A DNA stretch of 64,000 bases from Bacillota bacterium (GTDB taxonomy: Bacteria > Bacillota > Clostridia > Christensenellales > Aristaeellaceae), in the NCBI GenBank assembly GCA_023416585.1, contig JAEZHM010000075.1:17022-81021 (forward strand), given 5' to 3'. Shown here piece by piece: positions 56,542 through 64,000 of this stretch. The translations under genes and the position numbers were made by a program. The stretch's first letter is position 1. Each line of letters begins with the position of its first letter. The notes beneath the pieces are model-generated. The model did not search any database. It was not told where the DNA came from and saw only the letters and a list, made by a program, of their open reading frames with translations.

Positions 56542-59112
56542 TTAGCCATGACCCCACAAATTGCTTTCTCCGCCCCAGTTAATACCTATCAAGTACTGGA
56601 GCATCATATACCCTTCCTGGCCTTCAACACGTACATGGACCCATCCGTCCTGATTGGTTTGGTCAATGATCTCCACCTGCGTACCGTTGAAATAGCGTCC
56701 CAGAGACCGGCTTTTCGTGGAAGGCTGCTCCCTAAGATGCAGCCGGTCCTGCGATTTGGGATTGGCCACTACACAATAGGAAATATTGTTTTCATAATCC
56801 GGCATCTGACTATGGACTACATTCAGATCCTGTACCGGAATATACCCTTCACGCTCCTTCATAAGAACATGGTACCACACGCCCTCCGTATCCAGAATGC
56901 GCATGGATACATCCTCCGTTATCACCACCGCCGGCGCCTTTTCCGAAGGTCCTTCGTACAGCCGCAGGGGTTCAGCCATCGTTTGGCGCTTCCTGCCCCA
57001 GGTGATGTGTACAAGATCGTTGAATTTATCGGTAAACACAAGTGCATCCAAAGGCATATATCCTTGCGCGCCATACAGCTGAACATGGGCCCAGTCATCC
57101 TTTATATCAAGAACCTGCACGGTGGTTCCATTTGCGAATTTGCCCAAAGATTTCGCTCCGGTATCGGGCTTTGAGAATAGCTTCAATGACTCTTGACTGC
57201 TTGCATTGTTCACTACGGCGGACTGTGTTTGCCGGTCAACTGGCTTAACAACTCCCGGCATGCCCCCAGGTTCAGCCCAGAGGATGTCATATTCCCATGC
57301 ATGCCAAAAGCCCGCCGAGCCCTTGGAAGCATACAGCACAAAGTCCGGACTGTGACCCCTGAATACGTATGTGTCCAGCTCTGTTACTCCGTCCGGAATT
57401 TGGATTTGCGCAAGAGAGGGGCAGTTGTAAAAGGCACTCCCTTCCAGTTTGGTAAGGCCCGGGGGCAGGATGATGCTGGAAAGGGCGATACAGTTGGCAA
57501 AGGCCGAGCGGCTGATCTTGGTCAGCGTGATGGGAAGAGATACACGTGCAAGTGAAGTACAGCAGTAAAAAGTTTCTTCTCCGATCTCCTTCACGCTTCG
57601 AGGGATGGAGACGGTCTCCAATATTTCGCTGTTGGAAAAAGCACCATTTCGGATGTGGACCGTCCCCGCGGGCACATCATAGGACTGCCCATGATTAAGC
57701 GGATAATAGATCAGCTCCTCACCCTCAAAAAGCACACCGTCCACGCTTCTAAAGTGCCGGTTTCCCTCCTTAACCTCCACGCGGCGGATTGCGCCGTATT
57801 CGGGCAGCGCGTTTTCCCCGATCTCCTCAAGCGTAGCGGGTAGATGTATTTCCTCAAGCGCCGCGTTACTTGAAAACAAGAAGCGCGGCAGGGCCGTAAC
57901 CCCGTCAGGAACCGTGACGCCGGTAAGGTTTTCACTCCCGACAAACGCATTCTCGGCAAGGAAGAGCGTACCCGGCGGGATCTCATATGCGCCACGCCTG
58001 CCGGCTGGATAGAGCAATAGCGTTTTTCCATCCCTGCTGAACAGCACCCCTTCGAACGTTTGATACTGTTCATTTCCGTCCGCCACAGTGATCAGCTCAA
58101 GTGCCCCATATCCGGGCAGCGCCATATCCCCGATAGACCTTAAGGAGGCGGGCAGGGAAAGCTGTGTAAGCCCGTTCAAATTCCAAAGCGCACCCTCCTT
58201 AAGCTCCGTGATTCCCTCGGGTAACGTAAGGCTTTTAAGCGCAGTATTTGGGCCGAAGGCATCCTCCATGATAGAAGTCGTACCCGGGGGAACATCATAT
58301 TGCCCGCCCTTGCCTGAAGGAAAGAACATTAGCGTCCATCCGTCTTTGCTGAACAGAACGCCATCTTTGCTTTGAAAAGACAGATTCCCTTCAGATACGG
58401 TGATCTGCTGGAGCGCTTCTCCGCTTGGCAGCGCATCGTTTTTAATGTCGGCCAGGGAGGCAGGCAATACAATATCCTGTATCGCCATCAATCCCATCAA
58501 AGCACCTTCTTCAAGCTGCGTGATGCCTTCAGGAATTGTAAGGTATTTGAGATGCTCATTGTAACCAAAAGCACCCTTTCCTATGGCCCTTACACCTGTA
58601 GGGATATCATATCGTTCTCCTTTGCCTTCGGGGAAAGCCAGCAGCGTTCCGCCATCCTTGCTGAAAAGCACGCCGTCGACAGACATAAATGCTGTATTGT
58701 CTTTAGCAACGGCAAACTCCTGCAGGCTATCATTGGTATAGGAAAAGCATCCGCCGATATTGGTAAGCGATTTAGGAAGGGTGATCCGTTCCAGTGCCCG
58801 GCACATATACAGCAGGCTTTGTAAGGTAGAGATCTGGTCAAGGTCGGTAATTTCGGACCCGATCGTCAGTTCCTTCACCGTTTGGTTTTCTTCCTGTTCT
58901 TCACCCCATAAATACTGGGTCAAGTACCCATTCACCATGGCGTGCGCTGTAACCGACTCCACTCCCTCTTCAAATCCCGCAAAGAAGGCGTATCCATCTC
59001 TGATCTCATAGCGGATGCCTTCCAATGTCACCGTTTCGGCCTTGGCATAAGCGAATAAAAAGCACATGAGTCCAAGCGTGCCAAGCAGCATACAAAGTAA
59101 CAGCCTGCGCAT
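56542..59112 (-). CDS. Secreted BspA-type leucine-rich-repeat protein with three SH3b repeats
   Basis: About 856 residues from ATG 59112. Signal peptide (LLLCMLLGTLGLMCFLFAYAKA), then about 30-620 of LRR_5/BspA repeats with L-P-x-x-L/V-x-x-I-x-x-x-A-F/L units (TIPEGITQLEEGALMG, SLPASLRSIGDMALPG, HLPATLEEIGENALPE). Embedded are three further repeats V-D-G-V-L-F-S-x-D-G that resemble the treponemal and clostridial BspA style. The C-terminus has three SH3b domains (LKLFSKPDTGAKSLGKFANG, PLRLYEGPSEKAPAVV, LHLREQPSTKSRSLGRYFNG). Likely a surface or extracellular binding protein. Twelve bases from the PstS-like gene upstream, so co-transcribed. Confidence 0.87.
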   Translation of the reverse strand: MRRLLLCMLLGTLGLMCFLFAYAKAETVTLEGIRYEIRDGYAFFAGFEEGVESVTAHAMVNGYLTQYLWGEEQEENQTVKELTIGSEITDLDQISTLQSLLYMCRALERITLPKSLTNIGGCFSYTNDSLQEFAVAKDNTAFMSVDGVLFSKDGGTLLAFPEGKGERYDIPTGVRAIGKGAFGYNEHLKYLTIPEGITQLEEGALMGLMAIQDIVLPASLADIKNDALPSGEALQQITVSEGNLSFQSKDGVLFSKDGWTLMFFPSGKGGQYDVPPGTTSIMEDAFGPNTALKSLTLPEGITELKEGALWNLNGLTQLSLPASLRSIGDMALPGYGALELITVADGNEQYQTFEGVLFSRDGKTLLLYPAGRRGAYEIPPGTLFLAENAFVGSENLTGVTVPDGVTALPRFLFSSNAALEEIHLPATLEEIGENALPEYGAIRRVEVKEGNRHFRSVDGVLFEGEELIYYPLNHGQSYDVPAGTVHIRNGAFSNSEILETVSIPRSVKEIGEETFYCCTSLARVSLPITLTKISRSAFANCIALSSIILPPGLTKLEGSAFYNCPSLAQIQIPDGVTELDTYVFRGHSPDFVLYASKGSAGFWHAWEYDILWAEPGGMPGVVKPVDRQTQSAVVNNASSQESLKLFSKPDTGAKSLGKFANGTTVQVLDIKDDWAHVQLYGAQGYMPLDALVFTDKFNDLVHITWGRKRQTMAEPLRLYEGPSEKAPAVVITEDVSMRILDTEGVWYHVLMKEREGYIPVQDLNVVHSQMPDYENNISYCVVANPKSQDRLHLREQPSTKSRSLGRYFNGTQVEIIDQTNQDGWVHVRVEGQEGYMMLQYLIGINWGGESNLWGHG

Positions 59113-59127
59113 CAAGCTCTTCCTCCC

Positions 59128-60186
59128 TTACTGTGGGGTCAGTTCCATCATGGGAATGTAGCCCGCCTGGGCGATGCATTTTTGCCCTTCCATTGAAAGC
59201 ATCCAATCAAGGAACAGCCCGCCAGCTTTTTGCTCCTCCCCCACACGTATGACCCCGTAATAGCTGGTGGTAAAGGGATAGGTCCCATTGCGCAGATTCT
59301 CAGGAGCCGGAGCGATGCCGTTTACGGAAAGCACCTTGATATCATCGCTCCTATAGAGGGTGTCAATGTAGAACTTGTAGGTATAGCCGATGCTGCCCAT
59401 TCCGTTTGCATAATCCCCCACCCTGCGGACCAGTCCTTCCATGTCGCCGGTGACAAAATTGGGCTGCGCTGCGGTTAGAGGCAATCCCTTCATCACCAGG
59501 TTTTCCATGGCGGTCTGGCTGCCGGAGTTCTTTTCACGCTGGTAGGCCAAAATCGCTTCATCCGGCCCGCCCGCATCGCGCCAGTTGACGATCTCCCCGG
59601 TGTAGATTTTTTGTATCTGCTCTACGGTGAGGTTGTTCATAGGATTATTCTTATGGGTAATGAATACAAAGGCGTCGTAGCATACCGGCTTTTTGACAAG
59701 TGTCACGCCATTTTGCGCAGCAAGAGTCAATTCCTCATCCGACGGTTCCGTGGCAATGATAATGTCCACCGGGTGGTTTTCATCCATCGCCGCAGACTGG
59801 GAAGGAATCTGAGCCGAGCCGTTGGGCTGCCGCAATATCAGGTGTTCATAGGCCTTATGGGTGGTGGAAAGAAAGGCAAAGCCCTTCACCTCTTCCTCCG
59901 GAAGCAGCAAGTGCTGGCGCGCAAACTCCATGACCATGGGCACGGATACGGTGGAGCCGTCGATGCTGGGATAAGTGCCAAACTTTATCTCATACAATGC
60001 CTGATCTCCAGCAGAGCCGATTTGTGTCTTTTCGCCCAGATGAAAGGCGCTGTCCGTTACAATCTGCTTCCAATCCCCAGGCCTCGTTAGTGTCTGATTG
60101 ATTTGTTCCCAGGATCCCAAGCCCAGCGCCCCAGTCAGCAGTATCATACACAACACAAAGACCAGCCATCCCGCCAGCTTCCTCAC
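59128..60186 (-). CDS. PstS-like phosphate-binding-type protein
   Basis: 352 residues from GTG 60186 (GGGAGGGATC upstream). N-terminal hydrophobic segment (LVFVLCMILLTGALGLG), then the PBP_like_2 fold of PstS: EQIQKIYTGEIVNWRDAGG, ILAYQREKNSGSQTAMENLVMKG, and the C-terminal LDWMLSMEGQKCIAQAGYIPM. No other pst gene lies near; phosphate binding is family knowledge and may not hold for stand-alone homologues, which also act as surface or signalling proteins. It precedes the LRR-SH3b gene on the same strand. Confidence 0.85.
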   Translation of the reverse strand: MRKLAGWLVFVLCMILLTGALGLGSWEQINQTLTRPGDWKQIVTDSAFHLGEKTQIGSAGDQALYEIKFGTYPSIDGSTVSVPMVMEFARQHLLLPEEEVKGFAFLSTTHKAYEHLILRQPNGSAQIPSQSAAMDENHPVDIIIATEPSDEELTLAAQNGVTLVKKPVCYDAFVFITHKNNPMNNLTVEQIQKIYTGEIVNWRDAGGPDEAILAYQREKNSGSQTAMENLVMKGLPLTAAQPNFVTGDMEGLVRRVGDYANGMGSIGYTYKFYIDTLYRSDDIKVLSVNGIAPAPENLRNGTYPFTTSYYGVIRVGEEQKAGGLFLDWMLSMEGQKCIAQAGYIPMMELTPQ

Positions 60187-60234
60187 AATGATCCCTCCCC
60201 TTTTTCTGCACAGTTCAATATACTCAATGAACGA

Positions 60235-60259
60235 ATATGGATGGGTAAATTATCCATAT
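60235..60259. promoter_or_regulatory. Dyad in the PstS-like/hydrolase divergent promoter region
   Basis: Arms atatggat (60235-60242) and atccatat (60252-60259) with a 9-base spacer, a possible operator between two divergent genes. Confidence 0.45.
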
Positions 60260-60298
60260 GCAACCAGTAAATATTAACACTTACCGGTAACGCCTAAC

Positions 60299-60327
60299 TT
60301 GACAGGGAAAAAATGGCCTGCTATGCT
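60299..60327 (+). promoter_or_regulatory. Predicted promoter of the beta-lactamase-fold hydrolase/SDR operon
   Basis: TTGACA (60299-60304), 17 bases, TATGCT (60322-60327), about 86 bases before ATG 60414. Confidence 0.7.
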
Positions 60328-60413
60328 GTGGTTACATATAAAAGCACCGCATAGATCTAAGTATACGTCAAAAGTGAAGATGCTATTGCCTTGAAAGTGA
60401 AGGAGGAAAGCCC

Positions 60414-61982
60414 ATGAAAAAAAGTCTTGTACTATTCCTGTTCGCTTTGCAAATCTTCCTTTCCTGCATCCTTGGAAACTGCGGTGCCGCCGAGAATATG
60501 GAGGAAAAGGACATGTACTATCCCGATCATGAATGGCGTACCTCCACCCCGGAGGAACAGGGGATGGATTCTGAGCTCCTTTTGAGAATGTTTGAAACAA
60601 TTCAGGCAAACAAAGTGCCCATCCACAGCGTTCTGATCATACGCAACGGGTATCTGGTATGCGAAGCCTACTTCCAGCCTTTCCACCGGGATACACGGCA
60701 TGACTTGTTTTCAGCCACAAAAAGCTTTACCTCCACACTTATCGGCATCGCCATCAGCGAAGGGAAGATAAAAGGTGTGGACCAGAAAATCACAGATATC
60801 TTCCCAAACCTTAAAATACCGGAAAACAGCCTTGGCCTGGAAGACAGCACTGTTGAAAACATTTTGACCATGTCAGCCGGCCATACCGCCGATTCCGTGG
60901 ATGCGGTATACAGCAGCGCGAATTGGCCGCAAACCTTTTACAGCCTGCCTTTTTCCACGAAGCCTGGCACACGCTTTTTGTACGACAGCGGCGCATCGCA
61001 CCTGCTGGCTGCCATTTTGAAGAAAACGACTGGCAAGGATGTGGAGGAGTATGCCCGGGAACGGCTGCTTGACCCGCTTAACATAAGCGGCTACGCTTGG
61101 GAAAAATCACATGAAGGCATCAATACCGGCGGTTGGGGCCTGCGCATCACGCCCACCGATATGGCGAAATTCGGATACATGATTTTGCATAAAGGGGGCT
61201 GGAACGAAAAGCAAATCGTGCCCTCCGCTTGGGTGGAAACAGCCACGCAAAAGCACATTGAGGGCTATTGGGGCGAAACCCGGGGTGATGATTACGGATA
61301 CCAGTTCTGGATGAATCCCTTCGGTGGCTTCCGGGCGGATGGTTTTGCAGGGCAGTTTATATACATCCTGCCGGAATACGATATGGTGGCCGTTTTCACC
61401 AGCGGCATCAACTATTCTGAAACATACCAACCCGTAAAGCTGATGAACGACTTTGTTGTGCCCGCCGCAAAATCAAAGAAACCGTTACCCGCCAACGCTG
61501 CGGCCAATGAAGTGCTTATGGATCATATTAAGGAATTGGAAAACCCCACCCCCATGGACGTGCCTCCCCTGCCCGAAACTGCCGGGTTTATCAGTGGAAA
61601 AACATATGGTTTTAGCCTAGACCCCAGCACCAACTTTTCCCTCACATTTGGAGACAAGAGTACCTGCACCATGAACATCATGCAGCAGGGAAAAAAGTTC
61701 GAGCTGTCTGTAGGACTGGATGGTGTATACCGCGTATCTGACGTGAAGCAGCTTGGCACACTGATCTGGTATCCCCCTTATCGTGGAGTGGCCTTGAAAG
61801 GCCAATGGGAAAACAGCAATACCTTCCTCATCGACTGGCAGTATATGGAGGAGCCATATCATGAGGAATACAAGTTTACCTTCCAGGGTGACAGTGCAAC
61901 TTTGGAGATAACTGAATATGTGGTAGGCTGCGCCGGCCCCATGCAGCCGTATGTCAAATATGATGCGGTCTTGAAAAAATGA
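60414..61982 (+). CDS. Secreted serine hydrolase, class C beta-lactamase/DD-peptidase fold
   Basis: 522 residues with AAGGAGGAAAGCCC upstream. Signal peptide (SLVLFLFALQIFLSCILG), then the Beta-lactamase family domain: SxxK as S100-A-T-K103, Y190-D-S192 as second motif, and DGFAGQFIYILPEYDMVAVF near the third motif (typical HxG is not clear; GQ replaces). A C-terminal beta-rich domain (about 390-520) follows. Members include esterases, carboxypeptidases and 6-aminohexanoate hydrolases, so a resistance role is not implied. Overlaps the SDR gene (ATGA), indicating joint function or at least coupling. Confidence 0.87.
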   Translation: MKKSLVLFLFALQIFLSCILGNCGAAENMEEKDMYYPDHEWRTSTPEEQGMDSELLLRMFETIQANKVPIHSVLIIRNGYLVCEAYFQPFHRDTRHDLFSATKSFTSTLIGIAISEGKIKGVDQKITDIFPNLKIPENSLGLEDSTVENILTMSAGHTADSVDAVYSSANWPQTFYSLPFSTKPGTRFLYDSGASHLLAAILKKTTGKDVEEYARERLLDPLNISGYAWEKSHEGINTGGWGLRITPTDMAKFGYMILHKGGWNEKQIVPSAWVETATQKHIEGYWGETRGDDYGYQFWMNPFGGFRADGFAGQFIYILPEYDMVAVFTSGINYSETYQPVKLMNDFVVPAAKSKKPLPANAAANEVLMDHIKELENPTPMDVPPLPETAGFISGKTYGFSLDPSTNFSLTFGDKSTCTMNIMQQGKKFELSVGLDGVYRVSDVKQLGTLIWYPPYRGVALKGQWENSNTFLIDWQYMEEPYHEEYKFTFQGDSATLEITEYVVGCAGPMQPYVKYDAVLKK

Positions 61983-62818
61983 TGGAATACGTTCTTTTTA
62001 CAGGTGCTACCGGCGGTTTGGGAGAGGTTTGCGTAAAAGCTTTGTCCTATACCAACCGCTTTACGGTATTTGCCGCTGGTACAAATGATGATAAGCTTTC
62101 CGGGTATAATTCGCTGGCCAACGTGATCCCATTGCATATGGATATCACGGATGACTTTAGCGTGCTGGCGGCGCAAAAAACCATTGCAGAACATACGGAT
62201 AGTCTGGCTGCAATCGTCAACTTTGCGGGGCGCAGTGCCTTTGCCTCCATGGTGGAGGGCAGTTCCGTCGAGTTGTCACAACGTCTGCTTGACGTGAACG
62301 TTATGGGTATGATCCGTGTAAACCGCATGTTTTTTGAAATGCTTCTCAAGGGTCGGGGTAGAATCATCAACTGTTCCTCCGAAGCGGGCTGGATGACGGC
62401 CCAGCCTTTTGCCGCGCCGTACTTTCTTTCCAAGCGCGCCGTGGAAACCTACAGCGACAGTCTTCGGCGGGAGCTGATGTTTTTAGGAATTCCCGTAATC
62501 AAGATTCAGCCAGGTTCTTTTCAAACCAATATGACGCAAAACACGCTGGCTGGCTTTCATCAAACGCTTTCGGAAACCAAGTATTATAGAAACGTTCTTT
62601 CTCGGCTGAAACCCCTGATGATGCAGGAACTAAAGCACAACAACGACGCAAGCAAACTGGCAAAAGTAGTCCTGCGTGCACTCAACGCCAAGCACCCAAA
62701 GATCAAATACCGCGTCGGCACTGGAAAGATGCTGGCCATGCTGGAGCTTCTGCCGGAAAAGGGCGTGGACCTATTGTACAAATGGCTGCTAACGCTTATG
62801 CCCCAAAGAACAAACTAA
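61979..62818 (+). CDS. Short-chain dehydrogenase/reductase (SDR)
   Basis: 279 residues, classical SDR: coenzyme loop TGATGGLGE (8-16), NFAG motif VNFAGRS, catalytic SSEAGW...Y-F-L-S-K (Yx3K) in the APYFLSKRAVETYSDSL helix, and PGSF after the strand. A C-terminal helical part (about 230-279) with MLELLPEKGVDLLYKWLL, as in SDRs that act on lipophilic substrates. Coupled to the secreted hydrolase gene upstream. NAD or NADP choice and substrate unknown. Confidence 0.9.
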   Translation: MMEYVLFTGATGGLGEVCVKALSYTNRFTVFAAGTNDDKLSGYNSLANVIPLHMDITDDFSVLAAQKTIAEHTDSLAAIVNFAGRSAFASMVEGSSVELSQRLLDVNVMGMIRVNRMFFEMLLKGRGRIINCSSEAGWMTAQPFAAPYFLSKRAVETYSDSLRRELMFLGIPVIKIQPGSFQTNMTQNTLAGFHQTLSETKYYRNVLSRLKPLMMQELKHNNDASKLAKVVLRALNAKHPKIKYRVGTGKMLAMLELLPEKGVDLLYKWLLTLMPQRTN

Positions 62819-62995
62819 TCAGCAGGGGACTGGCCATAGTTGGCCAACCGGCCTTTGCAGTGTCGCAATATCCGCAGGATACTTTCTGAAAGTGAAGAAG
62901 CAGTTTCATCCGCTTTTTCTCCCATGCAAGACAGGGTAGCGCCGGGGCACGACCCGAGCGGAACATATCACCCATACCGAGCGCACCAACTTAAA

Positions 62996-63022
62996 AGAGG
63001 ATCTGCCGCATGCAGATCCTCT
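62996..63022 (-). terminator. Hairpin agaggatctgc/gcagatcctct
   Basis: Perfect 11-bp stem (62996-63006 with 63012-63022) around cgcat; read on the minus strand it is followed by tttt, so it suits termination of the P-type ATPase transcript after element C. Confidence 0.65.
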
Positions 63023-63039
63023 CAGACCATCCATAAACC

Positions 63040-63225
63040 CTGGGAGGTATTGGAGGGCCGAAGCCCTCCAATGCTAGATCGAAAATCAGCGACAGGTGCG
63101 GTGATTTTCGCAGGGATTTCGAAGAAACTCCTTCCTTACCCGGACAAACGGCCGCAAAAACCACAGGTTTTTGCAGTGAAGTGAGGGAAAAACTCAACAA
63201 AGTGGCACATGCCACTTTGTTGATG
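63040..63225 (+). repeat. Intergenic multi-hairpin element C
   Basis: gggaggt, then ttggagggc/gccctccaa (63050-63071), cgaaaatca/tgattttcg (63080-63110), gcaaaaacc/ggtttttgc, and a 12-bp closing stem aacaaagtggca/tgccactttgtt (63196-63221). Shares gggaggt, ATCGAAA..CAGCGACA and the gtggcaca..gccac closing hairpin with element B. Lies between convergent genes. Confidence 0.68.
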
Positions 63226-63229
63226 CCCT

Positions 63230-63262
63230 AAGATGGGCTGCCGCATGCAGCCCATCTTTTCT
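63230..63262 (+). terminator. Hairpin aagatgggctgc/gcagcccatctt with T-run
   Basis: Perfect 12-bp stem (63230-63241 with 63247-63258) around cgcat, followed on the plus strand by tttct. Same loop as the hairpin at 62996; suits termination of the SDR transcript. Confidence 0.75.
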
Positions 63263-63269
63263 ATCTGTC

Positions 63270-64000
63270 TTAATGTTTTCTTTGCATCTTTTCTCCCGTC
63301 CAGCCTAATGCCTTGAACAGTTCAACGATCAGGATCGGAGCCACACAGAACCCGGACACCATCAGCCATTGTGCCGGTGTCATGGGCACCAGACGGAAGA
63401 TATCCCGCAGGAAGGGGACAAATAGCACAATCAGTTGCAGCAGCAGGGAGACACCACCGGCCAGGAACAGCCATTTATTTCCCGGCCCCTTGCTGAAGAG
63501 CGAATACACGTTGCTTCTCAGGTTGAAGGAGTGAAATATCTGCGTGCCGGAGAGGACCGTAAAGGCCATTGTCTGGCCCAGCGCCACGCTGGTCTTTTGA
63601 CCGATCAAGAAGGCGCTAAGTGTAAGCGCTGCGATCATTAAGCCTTGATAGCCAAGCCTGAAAAGCAGAGGCTTTTCGAAAATGGCCGATTTGGGATCTC
63701 TGGGTGGCTTATTCATGACGTTCTTTTCTTCAGGCTCCATGCCCAGCGCCAGCGCCGGGAAAGTATCCGTTATCAGGTTCACCCACAGGATATGGATGGG
63801 CAATAGCGGAGACGCCCAATTGAGAAGCGTGGCCACAAAGATGGTCAGTATCTCACCCAAGTTGCAGGATAGTAAAAACTGAATCGCCTTGAGGATATTG
63901 TTATAAATGGTGCGCCCCTGGGATACGGCGGAAACGATGGTGGCAAAATTGTCATCCGTCAGTATCATGGCGCTGGCTTCCTTGCTCACCTCGGTGCCGG
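63270..64000 (-). CDS. Ca2+-type P-type ATPase, C-terminal part (truncated by window)
   Basis: The last about 243 residues of a cation-translocating P-type ATPase (usual about 870-900); the frame runs to the right edge. It includes the end of the P-domain (G-T-E-V-S-K-E-A-S and ILTDDNFATIVSAVSQGRTIYNNI, with the DDNF typical of type II pumps), then about six hydrophobic helices; TM helix VNLITDTFPALALGMEP has the N-x-x-x-D of the Ca2+ site in SERCA/PMR1-type pumps. Function: Ca2+ (or Mn2+) extrusion by family. Ends near a terminator set and element C. Confidence 0.92.
   Translation of the reverse strand, partial: GTEVSKEASAMILTDDNFATIVSAVSQGRTIYNNILKAIQFLLSCNLGEILTIFVATLLNWASPLLPIHILWVNLITDTFPALALGMEPEEKNVMNKPPRDPKSAIFEKPLLFRLGYQGLMIAALTLSAFLIGQKTSVALGQTMAFTVLSGTQIFHSFNLRSNVYSLFSKGPGNKWLFLAGGVSLLLQLIVLFVPFLRDIFRLVPMTPAQWLMVSGFCVAPILIVELFKALGWTGEKMQRKH

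Noticed and set aside
62840..63184. 114-codon plus-strand frame after the SDR gene
   Set aside because: It crosses element C and its hairpins. No ribosome site.
1..64000. tRNA, rRNA, CRISPR array, integrase or transposase genes
   Set aside because: I looked for tRNA-like T-loops, regular short direct repeats and recombinase motifs and found none that could be supported.

Overview
The window looks like chromosomal DNA of an anaerobic, fermentative member of the Bacillota, most likely class Clostridia (inference). Supporting signs are strong AGGAGG-type ribosome binding sites, sigma-A-like promoters (TTGACA/TATAAT), frequent TTG/GTG starts, clostridial protein families (GapN, C_GCAxxG_C_C, BlaI/BlaR1, AmmeMemoRadiSam, ferredoxin-domain aldo/keto reductases), and signal peptides followed by SH3b or BspA-like repeats. 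I see no phage, insertion sequence, CRISPR array, rRNA or tRNA gene.

Layout. 1-4808: 3' part of an oligopeptide ABC operon (oppB-C-D-F plus a small membrane protein); the OppC permease carries a roughly 270-residue external insertion with four internal repeats. 4844-9873: acyl-CoA thioesterase, a glycosyltransferase-like protein, glutamate dehydrogenase and a VanY-type carboxypeptidase. 10008-20969 (minus): an unusual gene set with two beta-propeller/solute-binding fusions, MalF/MalG-like permeases, a membrane-fusion protein and a MacB/FtsX-like permease, with a BlaI/BlaR1-type pair between the two binding proteins and no ATPase gene. 21163-27407: acetyltransferase, phosphoglucomutase, nucleotidyltransferase, GH2 hydrolase, C_GCAxxG protein, arsenate reductase. 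27723-35586: fused AmmeMemoRadiSam B-A protein with its radical SAM partner, an aldo/keto reductase, DUF2294, DUF4914 (P-loop) and GapN. 35594-44937: NYN protein, a GH105/large toroid-like protein/GPH-symporter operon, aldo/keto reductase with MFS transporter, esterase, TlyA. 45103-48645: SH3b protein, tRNA-editing protein, phosphofructokinase, CmpB-like protein. 48721-55723: polar amino-acid ABC transporter with aminotransferase, iron-type alcohol dehydrogenase, 2-hydroxyacid dehydrogenase and M20 peptidase, apparently an amino-acid uptake and catabolism locus. 56036-64000: VOC protein, BspA-LRR/SH3b protein with a PstS-like protein, beta-lactamase-fold hydrolase with an SDR, and the C-terminal end of a Ca2+-type P-type ATPase.

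Without being mobile elements, several intergenic stretches (about 8.5, 30.1, 48.1 and 63.1 kb) hold related multi-hairpin elements of 190-290 bases. The most unusual points are the ATPase-less hybrid transporter locus with a putative BlaI operator shared by two of its promoters, the repeat insertion in OppC, a repeat-like insertion in the amino-acid permease, and the intergenic hairpin family. Functions are inferred from motifs read by eye; no database search was run.
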